Below are positions 1 to 10,915 of a DNA stretch of 64,000 bases, one piece after another (within the stretch, counting starts at the first letter, position 1; every line of letters begins with the position of its first letter). This stretch comes from Sapria himalayana (taxonomy: Eukaryota > Streptophyta > Magnoliopsida > Malpighiales > Rafflesiaceae), in assembly GCA_029783825.1 (NCBI GenBank), contig JAREIK010000385.1, positions 744,001 to 808,000 on the forward strand, given 5' to 3'. A program made the translations under genes and the position numbers. Below the pieces are notes generated by a model. It worked only from the letters and a program-made list of their open reading frames with translations, did no database searches and was not told where the DNA came from.

Positions 1-984
1 CTAGTCCCCAGCCTGAACACAACATAAGAATTAACATCATGCATGCCATAATCAATTACAAAAAAAAATTGATAAAATTGAACGAGAAAAAGGTTGGGGT
101 TGGTCACGTGAATGACAATTGCAAAACAAAATTAGCAGCTTCAAATGCTCCAATGCCAAATATTATCAAGAAAATTGTTTTAAAAGGCACACATTTATTA
201 TGCATATCAATTTTATAAAATATGACTCAAAATATTATTTTATCAAAGAAGAAATAATTCTAAAATTTCTTCAAAATCATTTAATAAAAAATTAATGAAA
301 TTATATAAATTTCAATATGTAATTAAAAAAAAGGCACAATTATAATTAAAAACTTCAAGAAAGGCACATTTATCGGCCAGCTAAAAACTATACACAAGAG
401 GAAAATTGCACCCTGAGCCTAGGCACATGTATAATTAAAAAATTAATAAGAATATATAAAATTTATCATATAATTAACAATTTTCAAGAATAAAAATATT
501 TATAAAAAAAAAAGTAAAGTCGAGAAGATGAGCATGTTCAATAAGGCATACTAATCTTGGCTAGAAAGACACTATACAAAGGAGTAATTGTGACTCAAGC
601 CTAGGAACGCTAATAATTAAAAAAGCAATAAAATTATATAAATTTCAAAATATAATGAAAAATTTCAAAATTTAAAAATATATTTTTTTTTAAAATAAGT
701 AAAAAAAAAAAAAATAGATCTCTTCCAGAAGTCACATGTATTGGCTGGCGATACACTATACAATTACAAGGGAAAATTGCGCCTTAAGCCTAGGTAAGCT
801 CGTAATTTAAAAAGAGATAAAATTATACAAATTTTATTACATAATAAAAAATTTCAAGAATAGAATTATATAAATTATATAATTTAAGAAGTGATAAAAT
901 TATATAAATTTATTATATAATTATATATATGTTAAAATTTACAGGCTTGTGCTTGTGCATATACAAAGTGCAATGCTACTACAC
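1..984. repeat. AT-rich intron of PRMT3 with a ~185-bp tandem repeat
   Basis: This is intronic to the methyltransferase gene. A landmark resembling GAGCCTAGGCACATGTATAA recurs near 415, 597 and 785, each time preceded by a 'ctatacaa...aattg' block and followed by AT-rich sequence with 'aaatttcaa'. The spacing is 182-188 bp and a weaker unit lies further left. The units resemble the inside and right end of the 379-bp MITE at 25974-26352 (ccttgagcctaag... and the aaggc blocks), so the array may derive from that MITE family. No coding is seen. Confidence 0.6.
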
Positions 985-1943
985 CTTAGAATGCCGGTTC
1001 CACAGCCAGCATCAATCACAACCGCATTGTTGAAGAGCGAAGGATTTTCCAAGATCGCCTGCTTGTATGCTTCCATTCTCACCTGCGTCATGACCATGAG
1101 ATGGATATTACGATCAAACAATGGCTCTCGCATGCTCCAGAACCAATAAACAGAGAAGAAGAACACCTTGTCGCTTATCATTTCTCTGTGTATACCAAAT
1201 GAGCTGTATGCTCGAAAATAGTTCTCGTTGGCTTCGCTTACATGTTTTGGTGCATTCCCATGGCAATTTCCTGGTTCGGAAGGAGGAGCTTCTTCGAGCT
1301 TGAGATCGTCCGCGCAAAACTGTTCCATGAGAACCAAATCCTGTCCCTGATTCACGCCTCCGGCTTCTCCGCGTCCGACGACGCCGCCATCGGCGCCGGC
1401 GTCGTCGCCCTCATCGTCGCTGAAACTGTATAACAACGAATCATGCTGCATAAAAGGTATCAGATATCTATCATCCTCCCACAAAACCTTGGCGCCTTCC
1501 AGTTCGATAGCGTCGTGCAAATGCCTCTGCAGATCTTCGATTGACTGAAAACAAAGCCCGCAGCTCCAGCATCGGTTGTCTGCCACCTGGTAAAACAATG
1601 GAGGAGATGGATCCTGAAACCCTAACGCGATTCATTTCAATCGCAGGCGAAACGAAAGAAGATAATTAGGTACCTGAGAGCGAACGTAGTTGATGAGCTT
1701 CACGGAACCGTAGAAATCCAAATCCAGAGTGCTGCGTAGCTGCTGAAAATCGAACTTGTGGAAAGTTCGACAGTGATCGAGCAGGCAACGGCAGGAATCG
1801 AACATGAAGTCGCAAAACAAACAGAGAAAACGCGAGTCCGATTGTCCATTCCCAGCATCATCATTGTCATCGTCCCAATCTTCCCAGAGTTCGCCGTCTT
1901 CTTCTTCATCTAGCACTTGGTTAGAACCTGTCCCCATTTTCAT
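985..1943 (-). CDS. PRMT3: PRMT3-type protein arginine N-methyltransferase, 5' exons only
   Basis: Three exons are visible, in order 1674-1943, 1167-1613 and 985-1082. The first ATG in frame is at 1943; the open frame continues upstream of it to 1985 but has no ATG there. The protein starts with an acidic run, then a C2H2 zinc finger (CLFC...HCRTFH, about residues 40-62) and a second Cys/His motif (CWSC...HLH, about residues 100-118). The methyltransferase part begins with YSSFGIHREMISDKV and SAM-binding motif I, VIDAGCGTGIL, where the visible coding ends. Zinc-finger plus methyltransferase order is diagnostic of PRMT3, which in other eukaryotes dimethylates ribosomal protein S2 (RPS2/uS5) in the cytosol. 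The 84-nt intron 1083-1166 is open in frame, so intron retention would insert 28 residues; I treat it as an intron because the family runs directly from DKV to RMEAY. The remaining catalytic exons must lie left of position 1, beyond an intron longer than 984 nt. Start and three exons are well supported. Confidence 0.9.
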
Positions 1944-2539
1944 CGAGCACGGTTTCTGTCGGCGCACTTTTTTTCCCCCGCCCAACGATTTCGCTGTGAA
2001 TCAGTAATCAGTCCCAACCGGGCCACGGCCAGCCTGGTTCTCGATTTTGACTTCTTGTTCAGACGAGCTTCAGGCCTTGAGCGGTTGAGCCGAGATCCAG
2101 CAGCACCAACGAACCAACAACCACGACAATTGGGCAAGGCGACCCGAGCTAGCCCATGGCTGCTAATCATGGCCCAGTATTTAAGAGACAATTAAAAAAA
2201 ATAATTTTTAGAATTAATTAACGTAGCCTGGCCAGCATGACACTCATTAATCTATCGAAAATATTAAAATTCCACGAGAAATAAATATTTTTAAAAAATT
2301 TGGCTTGCAAAAAAAGGAGTCATGGTGCAAGATTTAAAATTAAAAAAAAAACAAGGAAAATATAAAAATATTATGATAATATTTAATTCACATTAAATAA
2401 TAGAAAGTTTAACAATACATCAAAAATAAATTTTATTAATTAAAAGCGAACTATGGCATTCAGAATCGATTTATACGGTGACGGCGAGGGTTAGGACGAA
2501 TTTACAAGCTAAATAGGGGGGGGGGGGGGGGGGCTAGGG
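1944..2539. other. Intergenic region between PRMT3 start and RBR stop
   Basis: About 600 bp containing the PRMT3 promoter/5'UTR side (GC-balanced, 1944-2170) and the RBR 3' side (AT-rich, 2190-2518). A run of about 17 G residues sits at 2517-2533, a few bases beyond the RBR stop codon. No clear TATA box or further gene is seen. Confidence 0.5.
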
Positions 2540-3890
2540 CTAAGCAGCTTGATCTCCGTCTGGGTGCAGAGTGCTGACCACCACGGCGTCGCTGACCAGA
2601 CCAGGGTCTACATCATCAAACTTGAGTGGTCCCCTTATCTTCTTGCTACTACTAAACATAGAAAGGCAAAGAAAAAATAACTAAGAAAAAAAAAAAACTG
2701 TTTTTTTTGTTTTTGGAGTATATCTGCTTCTGCAGCTGCAACAAAGCTAGTGCGGCCAAATACCTATTCAGTCGGTCATTAATGGCGGTCAAGTCTTTTG
2801 ATGGACTCTGGTAAGCACGTGTACACTCCCCCACACAAGCATAGTAGCTTTTTGAGCTATGAGAGATCAAAGCATCCATCTGCCGAGGATAAATCAAGCA
2901 GACACATTTTATATCCAGCACAGTTTTTTGATGCCTAAAAACACAATCTAGCAAGAGTTGCAATCTAAAATTGCGTGCCTAAAAACACAAATTTTGCCCA
3001 CAAACTTAAAATTTCAAAAACAAAATTTAAGTTTGAGAAGCGCGCACACACACACATTGATAATATGTCTGACATGATGAGCATGTATCGGGCGCACGAC
3101 ACAAGTCCAGGCATGGTTTCGAACCATGTCGGGCCATGCCTCGCGGAGTGCCCAGGTCACCCAGCCTACTTGACCTATCACCCTCTGTTAATTTTGGTGT
3201 AATCACGCACTCATTGTACCAGAGTTGATGGAGTAGAGATCTGGCAGAGAAGATGGAAATAAAATTAGTACCTTGGAGGAACGCAGCGGGGAGACATACA
3301 CATTATGTGCCGCAGACACTTTTTTGGGAGACATATCAGGGAGATTTGGAAAGGAAGATGCACGAGGCGAAGCTGGGCCGAGGCCTAGATGATTCGAACA
3401 ACAATCAAAAAAAAAAAAAAATAAAGGCAAAACAGCATGCAGAGTATGGAGAGGGGAGGAAGCACCAGGGTTGGCATTACAGACTTCAGGGAGCTGGTTG
3501 CCATTGGGAGCTGGTGCGGAAGAGCCAATCTCCACCAGAAAAGACTTGGCAGCAGGAATGAACACCTCATTGTAAAACGTAATTATATCGACGTGTTCCT
3601 GTCCCGTCTTCTGCCGAGCCATTCAAATCGTAGCCACCCAGCATAAAATTGAACAGGGGGCAAGACAAGAGAGAGAGAGAGAGAGAGAGCGAGAGGTCAA
3701 ATTCATACTTACTCTGTTATGGCTGGCGAGGGACCAATCAACAAGCACGCTGCGAAAAACCTGCGACTTGCACTGAGGTTGCTTCCTGTAGTTGCAGACG
3801 ATTTCTCGAAAGGTCAAATTCAGCTTAGAAATCTGGAGGCCAGAGACGCGAGATGCCGTTATTGCGTAAAAATTAAATAAACAAATAGAG

Positions 3891-3922
<32 letters not shown>

Positions 3923-4640
3923 TTGAGCAAGAACAAACCTTGGCAACGCCATAGAAACAACAGAGAATGATCTGGTCTATGTGTCGGTTGAAGAAGATGT
4001 TCGTCTTCTTCGACAGGATTTCATGAAAAAGATGATACACGTTATCCCTTATGTGCTGATGAGAATACTCGAGCCTCTCGATCATGCTGTTAATCCTAAC
4101 GGCTGCCAGCTTACTGATCTGAGCAACGTGGGAAACACACATGCTTGGTCGTCAGCAATCCTAACGCCGTAATGGTACATTTTTTTACACCGGGAGAAAT
4201 AGATACAAAATACCTAATAAAAATATGAACTATAATATCTGATGACACTAATTTTTATTTTTTTCCTGTGATTATATTAATTTTTTCCTTTTCTATGATT
4301 ATTTTTTAATTTTAGTATATTTTAACAATTAAAATACTAAATTCTTCGGACAATAAAATATTAATTTAAATTTTTTATCTATTATAAAAAATTGTCATAA
4401 TGAAATATTAATTTAAATATATCAGGCATCATGTATCAAAATAATATATATTATAAAAAATATAATTCTTTGTTTGAGATTATAGTATTTATTTTTCTTT
4501 TTTAATATAATTTTTTTATTTTTTCGTGCATTCTAAGAATTAACATAATATATTCTCTAAGCAAAAAATTAATAATAATTTTAATTTTTTTTTTATAAAT
4601 TTCCAAAAAAATAGTTGGGAATATACCTAGAACGAGAACT

Positions 4641-4671
<31 letters not shown>

Positions 4672-7600
4672 AGATTTATGCACCTTGCCAAAGAAAATAT
4701 TGATGCTCGTGTCTCCGCATGTTTCTCCTCCTCCTCCAGGAATTTTACGCGTTGGGCTAGGAACGGAAACCCAAATGAAAGGAAAATGAAACAAAGGAAG
4801 AGCGCAACGGTGGAGGAATCAAAAATTTCACCTGGCAAAAGCAGACTGTAGCGGTGGCGGCAGCTTAGACTTCAGGTTGCTCGGGTTGGGCCGAAGATCC
4901 TTCAGGGGCGACGCAGAGGCGTTGCGTGGTCTCTTGGGAGACTGCAAGACAGTGCCGTGGGCGAGAAAGTCACACACGGAAGGGGGAGGCGCGCCGCCGA
5001 GGCCGTGGCCCGGAAAGGTGACGCGGGCAGAGATGGCATCGAGAGTGGGCATAGGCTGGGGCAGCAGGCCGAGGTGGAATATATCAGAGGAGTGGGAGGG
5101 TCTGGCAACGAGCAGAGAATTGTACATGGAGGAGCCTCTCTCCCACACCATGCTCTCCAGGAGCTTCTCTTCCAGAGAATTCAAGTGCCGCTTCAGCTCC
5201 CGGGGGAGAGATTCTTCGTGCCTGACGAAGCTCTCTATCACCTTGCTGAGGTCGAACGGAGTGATTCCGGTCCTCTCCAGGACCGTCGGGAACAGCATCG
5301 CGACGGTCTTGTGGGTGGCGAGCACGAGCTCCGCGGAACAGGCCAGCATGCACCTGTGGAACCTCTCGTTGGCCAGCAGATGGGCCATGTTGCTCGCATG
5401 CAAGATCTGCGCCTCTGCCACGCATATCGACTCCAAGACCTTATAGTACAGCTTGAGCGCCTCCAGCCGCCGCTGCTCCGCCCACATGTTGTCCATCATG
5501 TTTATTCCTGCCGTGCAGTTTTCCGCCAGAGCCGTGGTCGGGAATATAGCCCCCGTTATCACGTGCGCCCTCCGAACCAAGTCGTGGGCGGGGATGTCGG
5601 GCTCGCACGACGCGAGCAGGGCTCGTAATGCTCCCGATGGTTCGCACGGAAGAGGAGAAATCACCGTCCGGAGCCACTTTGCGGTGGTCATTGCCGTGCG
5701 GACCGGCGTGGGGGGCATCATCCGGGGATTTGCACCAGCCGCAGTGCCATTTCCATGGCACGAGAACGGGCTGGTAACTGACTTTACCGGCGAGGAAGTG
5801 GAATCCAGCTTTCTCTACCCAACAGCAACAAGACCATCATTGTGCAGGCAGAAGATGCGAGCGTAAAGGAGAGTGTTGGAGGTACCTTGGTGCTGGATGA
5901 GCTAATGGAGCCTCCAGAGAGGCTTCCCGAGGCAAGTAAGCTGTCTTCTTCGTTGATGAAGACTCTTTCGTCAAACTCGCCATTATCAGAAATTGCATCT
6001 GCATAATCCTTCTCTAATATACTCAAGCTCCAACGTAGAGATGATTCCTCCATTAAATCTTCAAAATAGACCAAGCCATCTGCATCACATCAAGAGACGA
6101 CTTATAATATCCAAGATGATCACTTAGTTAGGGCACATCTTCCCTCATGGCATGGTAGAACCTCAATTTAGGGTTTTAATTTAGAGATTCTACATGAATT
6201 CTACTGTAGACGAACCAGAATTCAAAAATGCCAAGTTTTGGTTGTTATTAAACTCAGATGCCAAGCGAAACTTCTTCTTCAGGATGTCAACAATCAGGGC
6301 ACTCGTCTTCTCCATCGTCTTCCGCAGCTCGTCTTCAGAGGTGTCATATTTGTTACAGAGAGAAGCACACAGATCCACACCTCCGTCACCCTTCTTAACT
6401 GAAGCACAGAGCAACGTGAAAACAAAAAAAAAAAAAAGAAAAAAGAGAAAACTATCTGCTGAGCATGGTCGCAGAAAGAAGGCAAGATAATTACCGAACC
6501 ATTGGCATTCAGCGAAGCTGAATTTTCTTATTTGAATCGGAATGTGGATGATAAGAATAGCCTGAGATGGAGAATATTAGCAGCGCTTTCTGCCTTAGTT
6601 TTTTTTTTTTTTTTTTTTCAAGTCATCGAGAGAGGTACGAGGAAAGAAGACGAACCAGCACAGAGACCAGGCCATTTGTGCAAGTTACAAGATCTCGGAA
6701 GCGGCTGAAAGCGTGAACTCGAAGTGCCAGAAACAACAACCAACCAAACCGGTAGCAATCGGATGCACGAGCTCCACCATTTGAAGCACCCACCTCCTTA
6801 TCTACGCTCACATCACTTAACGAAAAAAGTTCCCGATATGCACGTTTGTAGTGCCTGATGTTACCCAAATAGGCTGTAGCATTAGTGTAAGAGCAACTCC
6901 AATGGGGAGATGCCAAAAAAGGGGTGCAAAATATTATTTTACAAATTTGAACAGTATTTTTGGCACCCATAAACAGATTTTTACTCTAATGGTAGGTACC
7001 AAAATAAGGTGCTATTTTAATAATAAAATATTTTTTAAATTTAAGTTTTTTTTAACCTATGAGAAAGATCCTTTGAGATGCACAGTAGGCATAACTACTA
7101 TTTTGCATCCTCTATATTCTCTCTCCAAGGTTGCCAAATATGGCACCCCAATACATTTGATGATATTTTATTACCTCTTATATCAACTCCATTGGAGCAA
7201 GTTTTTTTTATTATTTGGGTATTATTTTAGCAGTTATGGAGATGACACCCCTTATATCAACTCCCATTAGAGTTGCTCCAAGGATATTTGCCATAAATGA
7301 AACCATTAACACTTAAATTCTTTAAATATGAAAATAGTTGAAAAATATAAGTAATATATCTGAATTTTCTCGTAATACAAGAATATGTTAACTTTAAGCT
7401 CAATTTTTTTTTATTTAAGCTATAATAAAGTATGTAAAAATAAAAAAAATTTTTAGTTTGTAAAATAAATAAAATATGTTAAATATAATTTTCATGAAAT
7501 ATCCTAGAATATTTTATATTTCTCGGTATTTCTAAAACGAGGAGGTTGTGACTTTGTGTAATTACAAGTGTATTCGTCAAAGGACAGTAATGTCTTAAAT

Positions 7601-10517
7601 TTGAAACTTATCACACACAGTTTCTTTGATTTTCAGAGATAAGACTGTCAAGATATTAATCTCTCCTACATAACACGTTAAGAGAGGGAGACTTATTCAT
7701 TGGATATGACATTTATTTCTCAATATTTCTAATATAACTTTATATTTATTAGTATTTTAATTTTAATTTTTTTTTTGTTAATCACGAGTACCTAGGCCTA
7801 CTTATGCGCCCATCAACAATTCCTAAGTGTATTTATTCAAGGACGATATGGTCTTTTTGAAACTTGTCAGACACAGTTTCACTGATTTTTAGATGATAAA
7901 ACTGTCAAAATATTAATCTCTCCTACATAATATGGTAAGAGGGAGACTTATGCAATGAGTATGACCTATACTTCTCTATATTTCTAATAAAACTTTATAT
8001 TTATTAGTATTTTTAATTTTTTTTTGTTAATCATGAGTACCTAAGAAGCACGGACACGAACACGGACACAGGGATACGACACGACAAGATATGAGGATAC
8101 CGCAAATTCTAAAAAACTAGGATTCGGATACAACTAGGATATGACATAATAAAAAAATAAAAATAAAAATTATTAATTATAAATATTATGTATTTTATAA
8201 AATTCATTAAATTAAATTAAATTAAAATATTTTATTAAATAAAATAAAAATATTTTATTTTATTTTATTAAAATATTTTATTTTATTTTATTTTATTAAA
8301 AATTTATATTTTTTGCACATCCCCACATAAATACGCCCGCCCCTGCCTCTCCCTCAAACACGGCCGCCCCTGCCTCCCCCTCAAACACGCCCGTCCCTGT
8401 CTCTCCCCTCAATTCGCACCGCCCCTTCCTCTCCCCTCAATTCGCGCCGCCCCTTCCTCTCCCCTCAAATCACGCCCGCTCCTGCCTCTCCCTCAAATCG
8501 CGTATGCTCCCTGCCTCACCCTCAAATCGCGCCAACCCCCTGCCAGTGGCCAACGTCGCCACATGGGCGACGTTGGCCGCCCGACGTCGTCGAACGTCGG
8601 GTACTATAGGCATGGATACGGCAATTGTCTGCCAACGTAACCATCCGATATGCCACGTGGCTTATCGGATACGGATTATTGCAATGATACGCCATGTGGT
8701 GTATCGGACACGTATCCGTGCCGTGTCCGTGCCGTGTCCACGTGTCCAGGTGTCAGACACGTGGACATGGCTGTAGGGAGCCATGTCCGTGCTTCCTTGA
8801 TGAGTACCTAGGCCAACTTGTGCGCCCATCAACAATTCCTAAGTGTATTCAATTAAGAACGGAAAGGTCTCAAATTTTAAACTTATCAGACACAATTTCT
8901 TTGATTTTCAGATGATAAAACTATCAAAATATTAATCTCTCTTACATAATACGTTAAGAGAGAGGCTAATGCAATGGGTATGACTTATATTTTTCAATAT
9001 TTTTTTATAAAACTCTATATTTATTAGTATTTTTTTTTTTTTGTTAATCATGAGTACCTAGGCCAACTTGTGTGCCCATCAACAATTTCTAAGTGTATTC
9101 ATTCAAAGATGATAGGTCACAAATTTGAGACTCATCAGACAAAATTTCTCTGATTTAGAGAGATAAGACTGTCAATATATTAATCTCTCCTAAATGATAA
9201 AATAAGAGGAAGATTTTTTGCAATGGGTATGACTTGTATTTTTCAATATTTTCAATAAAACTCTATATTTATTAGTATTTTTATTTTTTTATTTTTTTAG
9301 TTAATCATGAGTACCTAGGCCAACTCGTGCGCTCATCAACAATTCCTAAGCATATTCGTCCAAGGATGGTAGGTCCCAAATTTGAGATTCATCAGACAAA
9401 ATTTCTCTGATTTAGAGAGATAAGACTGTCGAGACATTAATCTCTTCAAAATTTCTCTGATTTACACACACACACACACACACACATAAAATAACTTTTA
9501 ATTTCTTTATAAAAAGTTTTGGGTAATTGTGTTCGGTCATTCTCTTCTACCTCTCCTCTCTTTCTCATTCATGAAACCCTAACTAAATTTTGGAAGGATC
9601 AACATCCAACATGGGCATTTGTTAAACAGATAAAAAGAAAAGGATACATGAAATGAATAATCAAAAAGGAACCTGCTCAAAATACTCAGATGAACAAAAT
9701 TAGCCTGCATCTCCTTAGCCTATAATGGAAGAAAAAGATGCACGAAAGAGTGAGAAAATTCTCAGAGAACAAACACGTGGAATAGAACAAGAAAGGAACT
9801 CATATATGTACTTCGAGCTTGACCTCCCACTCCACCCCAAACAAATCACTCAAGATCGGGCTGGCCTTGGCAACAAATTGAGGCAACTCCTTAAAGAATT
9901 CGACAATGCTGAAAGAAGAAAACAAAAGGAATTGTGAGAGGGATAGAGGGCATAGAATGTGACAGAAAGAATGCAGATTCTAAATACTAGACAGGCGAGG
10001 AGGATACTTTAGCTTGGCAGCTCTCAATATCTGGCATAGATCTAGCCCACCAGCATTGATCCTACGGTGCACACGACGAGGGGCTTTCTCGCCCAACCTC
10101 TTCACGGAGTATGAAACAAAAGCAAACCAATACTTCTCTGCTTCTTCTGGCTAAACCATCGAGATATAAGGCCCATTCTCATCTCCTCAGTTTATATTAC
10201 TCAAGAAATGAACGAACGAAACTAATATTTTCACTTGGGAAAGAGAAGTACCGTTCCATTTCCAGCGGAGGAAGTGTTGGAAAACATAAGGTGTCTGGTC
10301 TTGCTGAAAAGCACCATTGCCTGCGCGTATGTATCCTCGTCCAACTGTAATCCATTCTGCAACAATGAAAACCAACTGCCGCTGATGAAGAAGACGACGC
10401 TCGGACCCTACGCGACTCCGGGGAATACCACAAGAGTTGTACCGTGCAAAAATTGTCGAATCGGACATCGACAGCTTCATTTCCCCCCGCATCGTTCTGC
10501 GAGCTATTGCCCTCCAT
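2540..10517 (-). CDS. RBR: Retinoblastoma-related protein (RBR), complete, 16 exons
   Basis: Exons in coding order: 10443-10517, 10252-10356, 10008-10150, 9812-9908, 9673-9719, 6656-6854, 6495-6561, 6216-6398, 5886-6079, 4832-5814, 3939-4143, 3713-3832, 3466-3610, 3272-3384, 2764-2879, 2540-2645. They total 2898 nt, giving 965 residues plus TAG, close to the usual ~1000. RBR binds E2F/DP factors in the nucleus and restrains S-phase entry until CDK phosphorylation. The N-terminal RB domain carries [22 protein letters not shown] and [13 protein letters not shown]. Pocket A lies in the large exon ([37 protein letters not shown]). Pocket B runs through [19 protein letters not shown] and [12 protein letters not shown]. 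Proline-directed sites (SPVK, SPKR, SPLK, MSPKK, VSPLR, QSPSK) flank the pockets, as expected for CDK targets. The ATG at 10517 gives MEGNSSQND and the family's N-terminal sequence follows. The least certain junction is the acceptor at 4143/4144; it is the choice that keeps the total in frame. Intron 6855-9672 is swollen by repeats. Confidence 0.95.
3665..4668 (+). repeat. (GA)n microsatellites in three consecutive RBR introns
   Basis: GA runs lie at about 3669-3689, 3897-3921 and 4640-4668. On the RBR strand each is a CT tract. The first two lie within about 40 nt of the 5' splice site of their intron (exon ends 3713 and 3939); the third is about 165 nt inside intron 4144-4831. Confidence 0.85.
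6891..7278. mobile_element. MITE in RBR intron 5
   Basis: Inverted termini match: GAGCAACTCCAATGGGGAG at the left (from 6891) and CTCCCATTAGAGTTGCTC at the right (to 7278). The interior is AT-rich and non-coding, with an extra internal copy of the terminal motif near 7185. About 388 bp. This type of terminus is widespread in plant MITEs; I cannot assign the superfamily because no clear target duplication is visible. Confidence 0.7.
7536..9440 (+). repeat. ~250-bp tandem array of SINE-related units in RBR intron 5
   Basis: The landmark 'gttaatcatgagtacctagg' recurs near 7780, 8027, 8800, 9050 and 9300. Spacing is about 250 bp once the Mutator-type insertion at 8044-8801 is removed. Each unit contains a 'gtattcattcaaggatgataggt', a 'gagactcatcagacaaaatttctctga' and a 'gcaatgggtatgac' block, followed by a T-rich stretch. 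These blocks match, in order, the SINE-like array at 21590-23480, so the two arrays share ancestry. No coding is present. Confidence 0.7.
8044..8801. mobile_element. Mutator-type non-autonomous element inserted in the tandem array
   Basis: The element is bounded by inverted termini (AGAAGCACGGACACG at left; CCGTGTCCGTGCTTCC near the right end) and flanked by GAGTACCTA at 8035-8043 and 8802-8810. That is a 9-bp target duplication (11 bp identical), as made by Mutator-like elements. The interior has AT-rich runs and GC-rich imperfect repeats (8340-8500) but no transposase. Its subterminal sequence (AAATTCTAAAAAACTAGGAT) matches the element at 29795-30435. Confidence 0.82.
9463..9486 (+). repeat. 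(AC)n microsatellite
   Basis: About 12 units of the AC dinucleotide, at the right end of the tandem array in RBR intron 5. Confidence 0.9.
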
Positions 10518-10763
10518 GATGCTCTGGATAGCTCACGCTCAGCTCTATCGAAACCTTGTTCGATCAAACAGGCGGAGAGAGGATAAGAATAAATTTATCG
10601 AACCAGACAGCAACTGATAATTACGATGATTCACTCAGGGGCTTATATCATCGAAAATCGATTGAAATCTATTTCAGCAAAAATAAAAAGAAAAAGCATA
10701 ATCCAAGGAACAAACAAATCAGTACCTTCTTTCAATTCTAATTCTAATTCTAATTCCAATTCG

Positions 10764-10785
10764 AAACCCTAACTATAAACCCTAA
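10764..10785 (+). promoter_or_regulatory. Two telo-box motifs (AAACCCTAA) in RBR promoter/5'UTR
   Basis: AAACCCTAA occurs at 10764-10772 and again at 10777-10785. Telo-boxes near transcription starts are common in plant genes expressed in dividing cells. They sit about 250 bp upstream of the RBR ATG, between it and the E2F-like site. The function is inferred from the motif only. Confidence 0.5.
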
Positions 10786-10905
10786 GAAACACTGTTTCGT
10801 CAGATCCAGCCACAGCGACGAAACAAGAAATTGATGAATCTTCACAATTCAATGTCCCCTGGGAAGCTTACCACTCCCGCAAGATCAAGATGAGGCCTCC
10901 CAACC

Positions 10906-10915
10906 GCGCGGGAAA
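10906..10915 (-). promoter_or_regulatory. Candidate E2F-binding site upstream of RBR
   Basis: On the RBR strand the sequence reads TTTCCCGCGC, a full match to the E2F consensus TTTSSCGC. It lies about 390 bp upstream of the RBR ATG. Known plant RBR genes are E2F-regulated, so feedback control is plausible. A second, weaker GC-rich candidate (tttctcccgcggg) is near 11029. Binding is inferred, not shown. Confidence 0.55.

Noticed and set aside
3385..3465. RBR coding continuing through 3385-3465 without an intron.
   Set aside because: The stretch encodes a Phe-rich run from a poly-T tract, absent in the family. Good GT and AG sites remove it in frame. Retention is kept as a possibility in the findings.
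4877..5628. Plus-strand open frames of 189 and 223 codons opposite the large RBR exon.
   Set aside because: They mirror the GC-rich pocket A exon on the other strand, have no family resemblance, and the minus-strand frame is clearly RBR.
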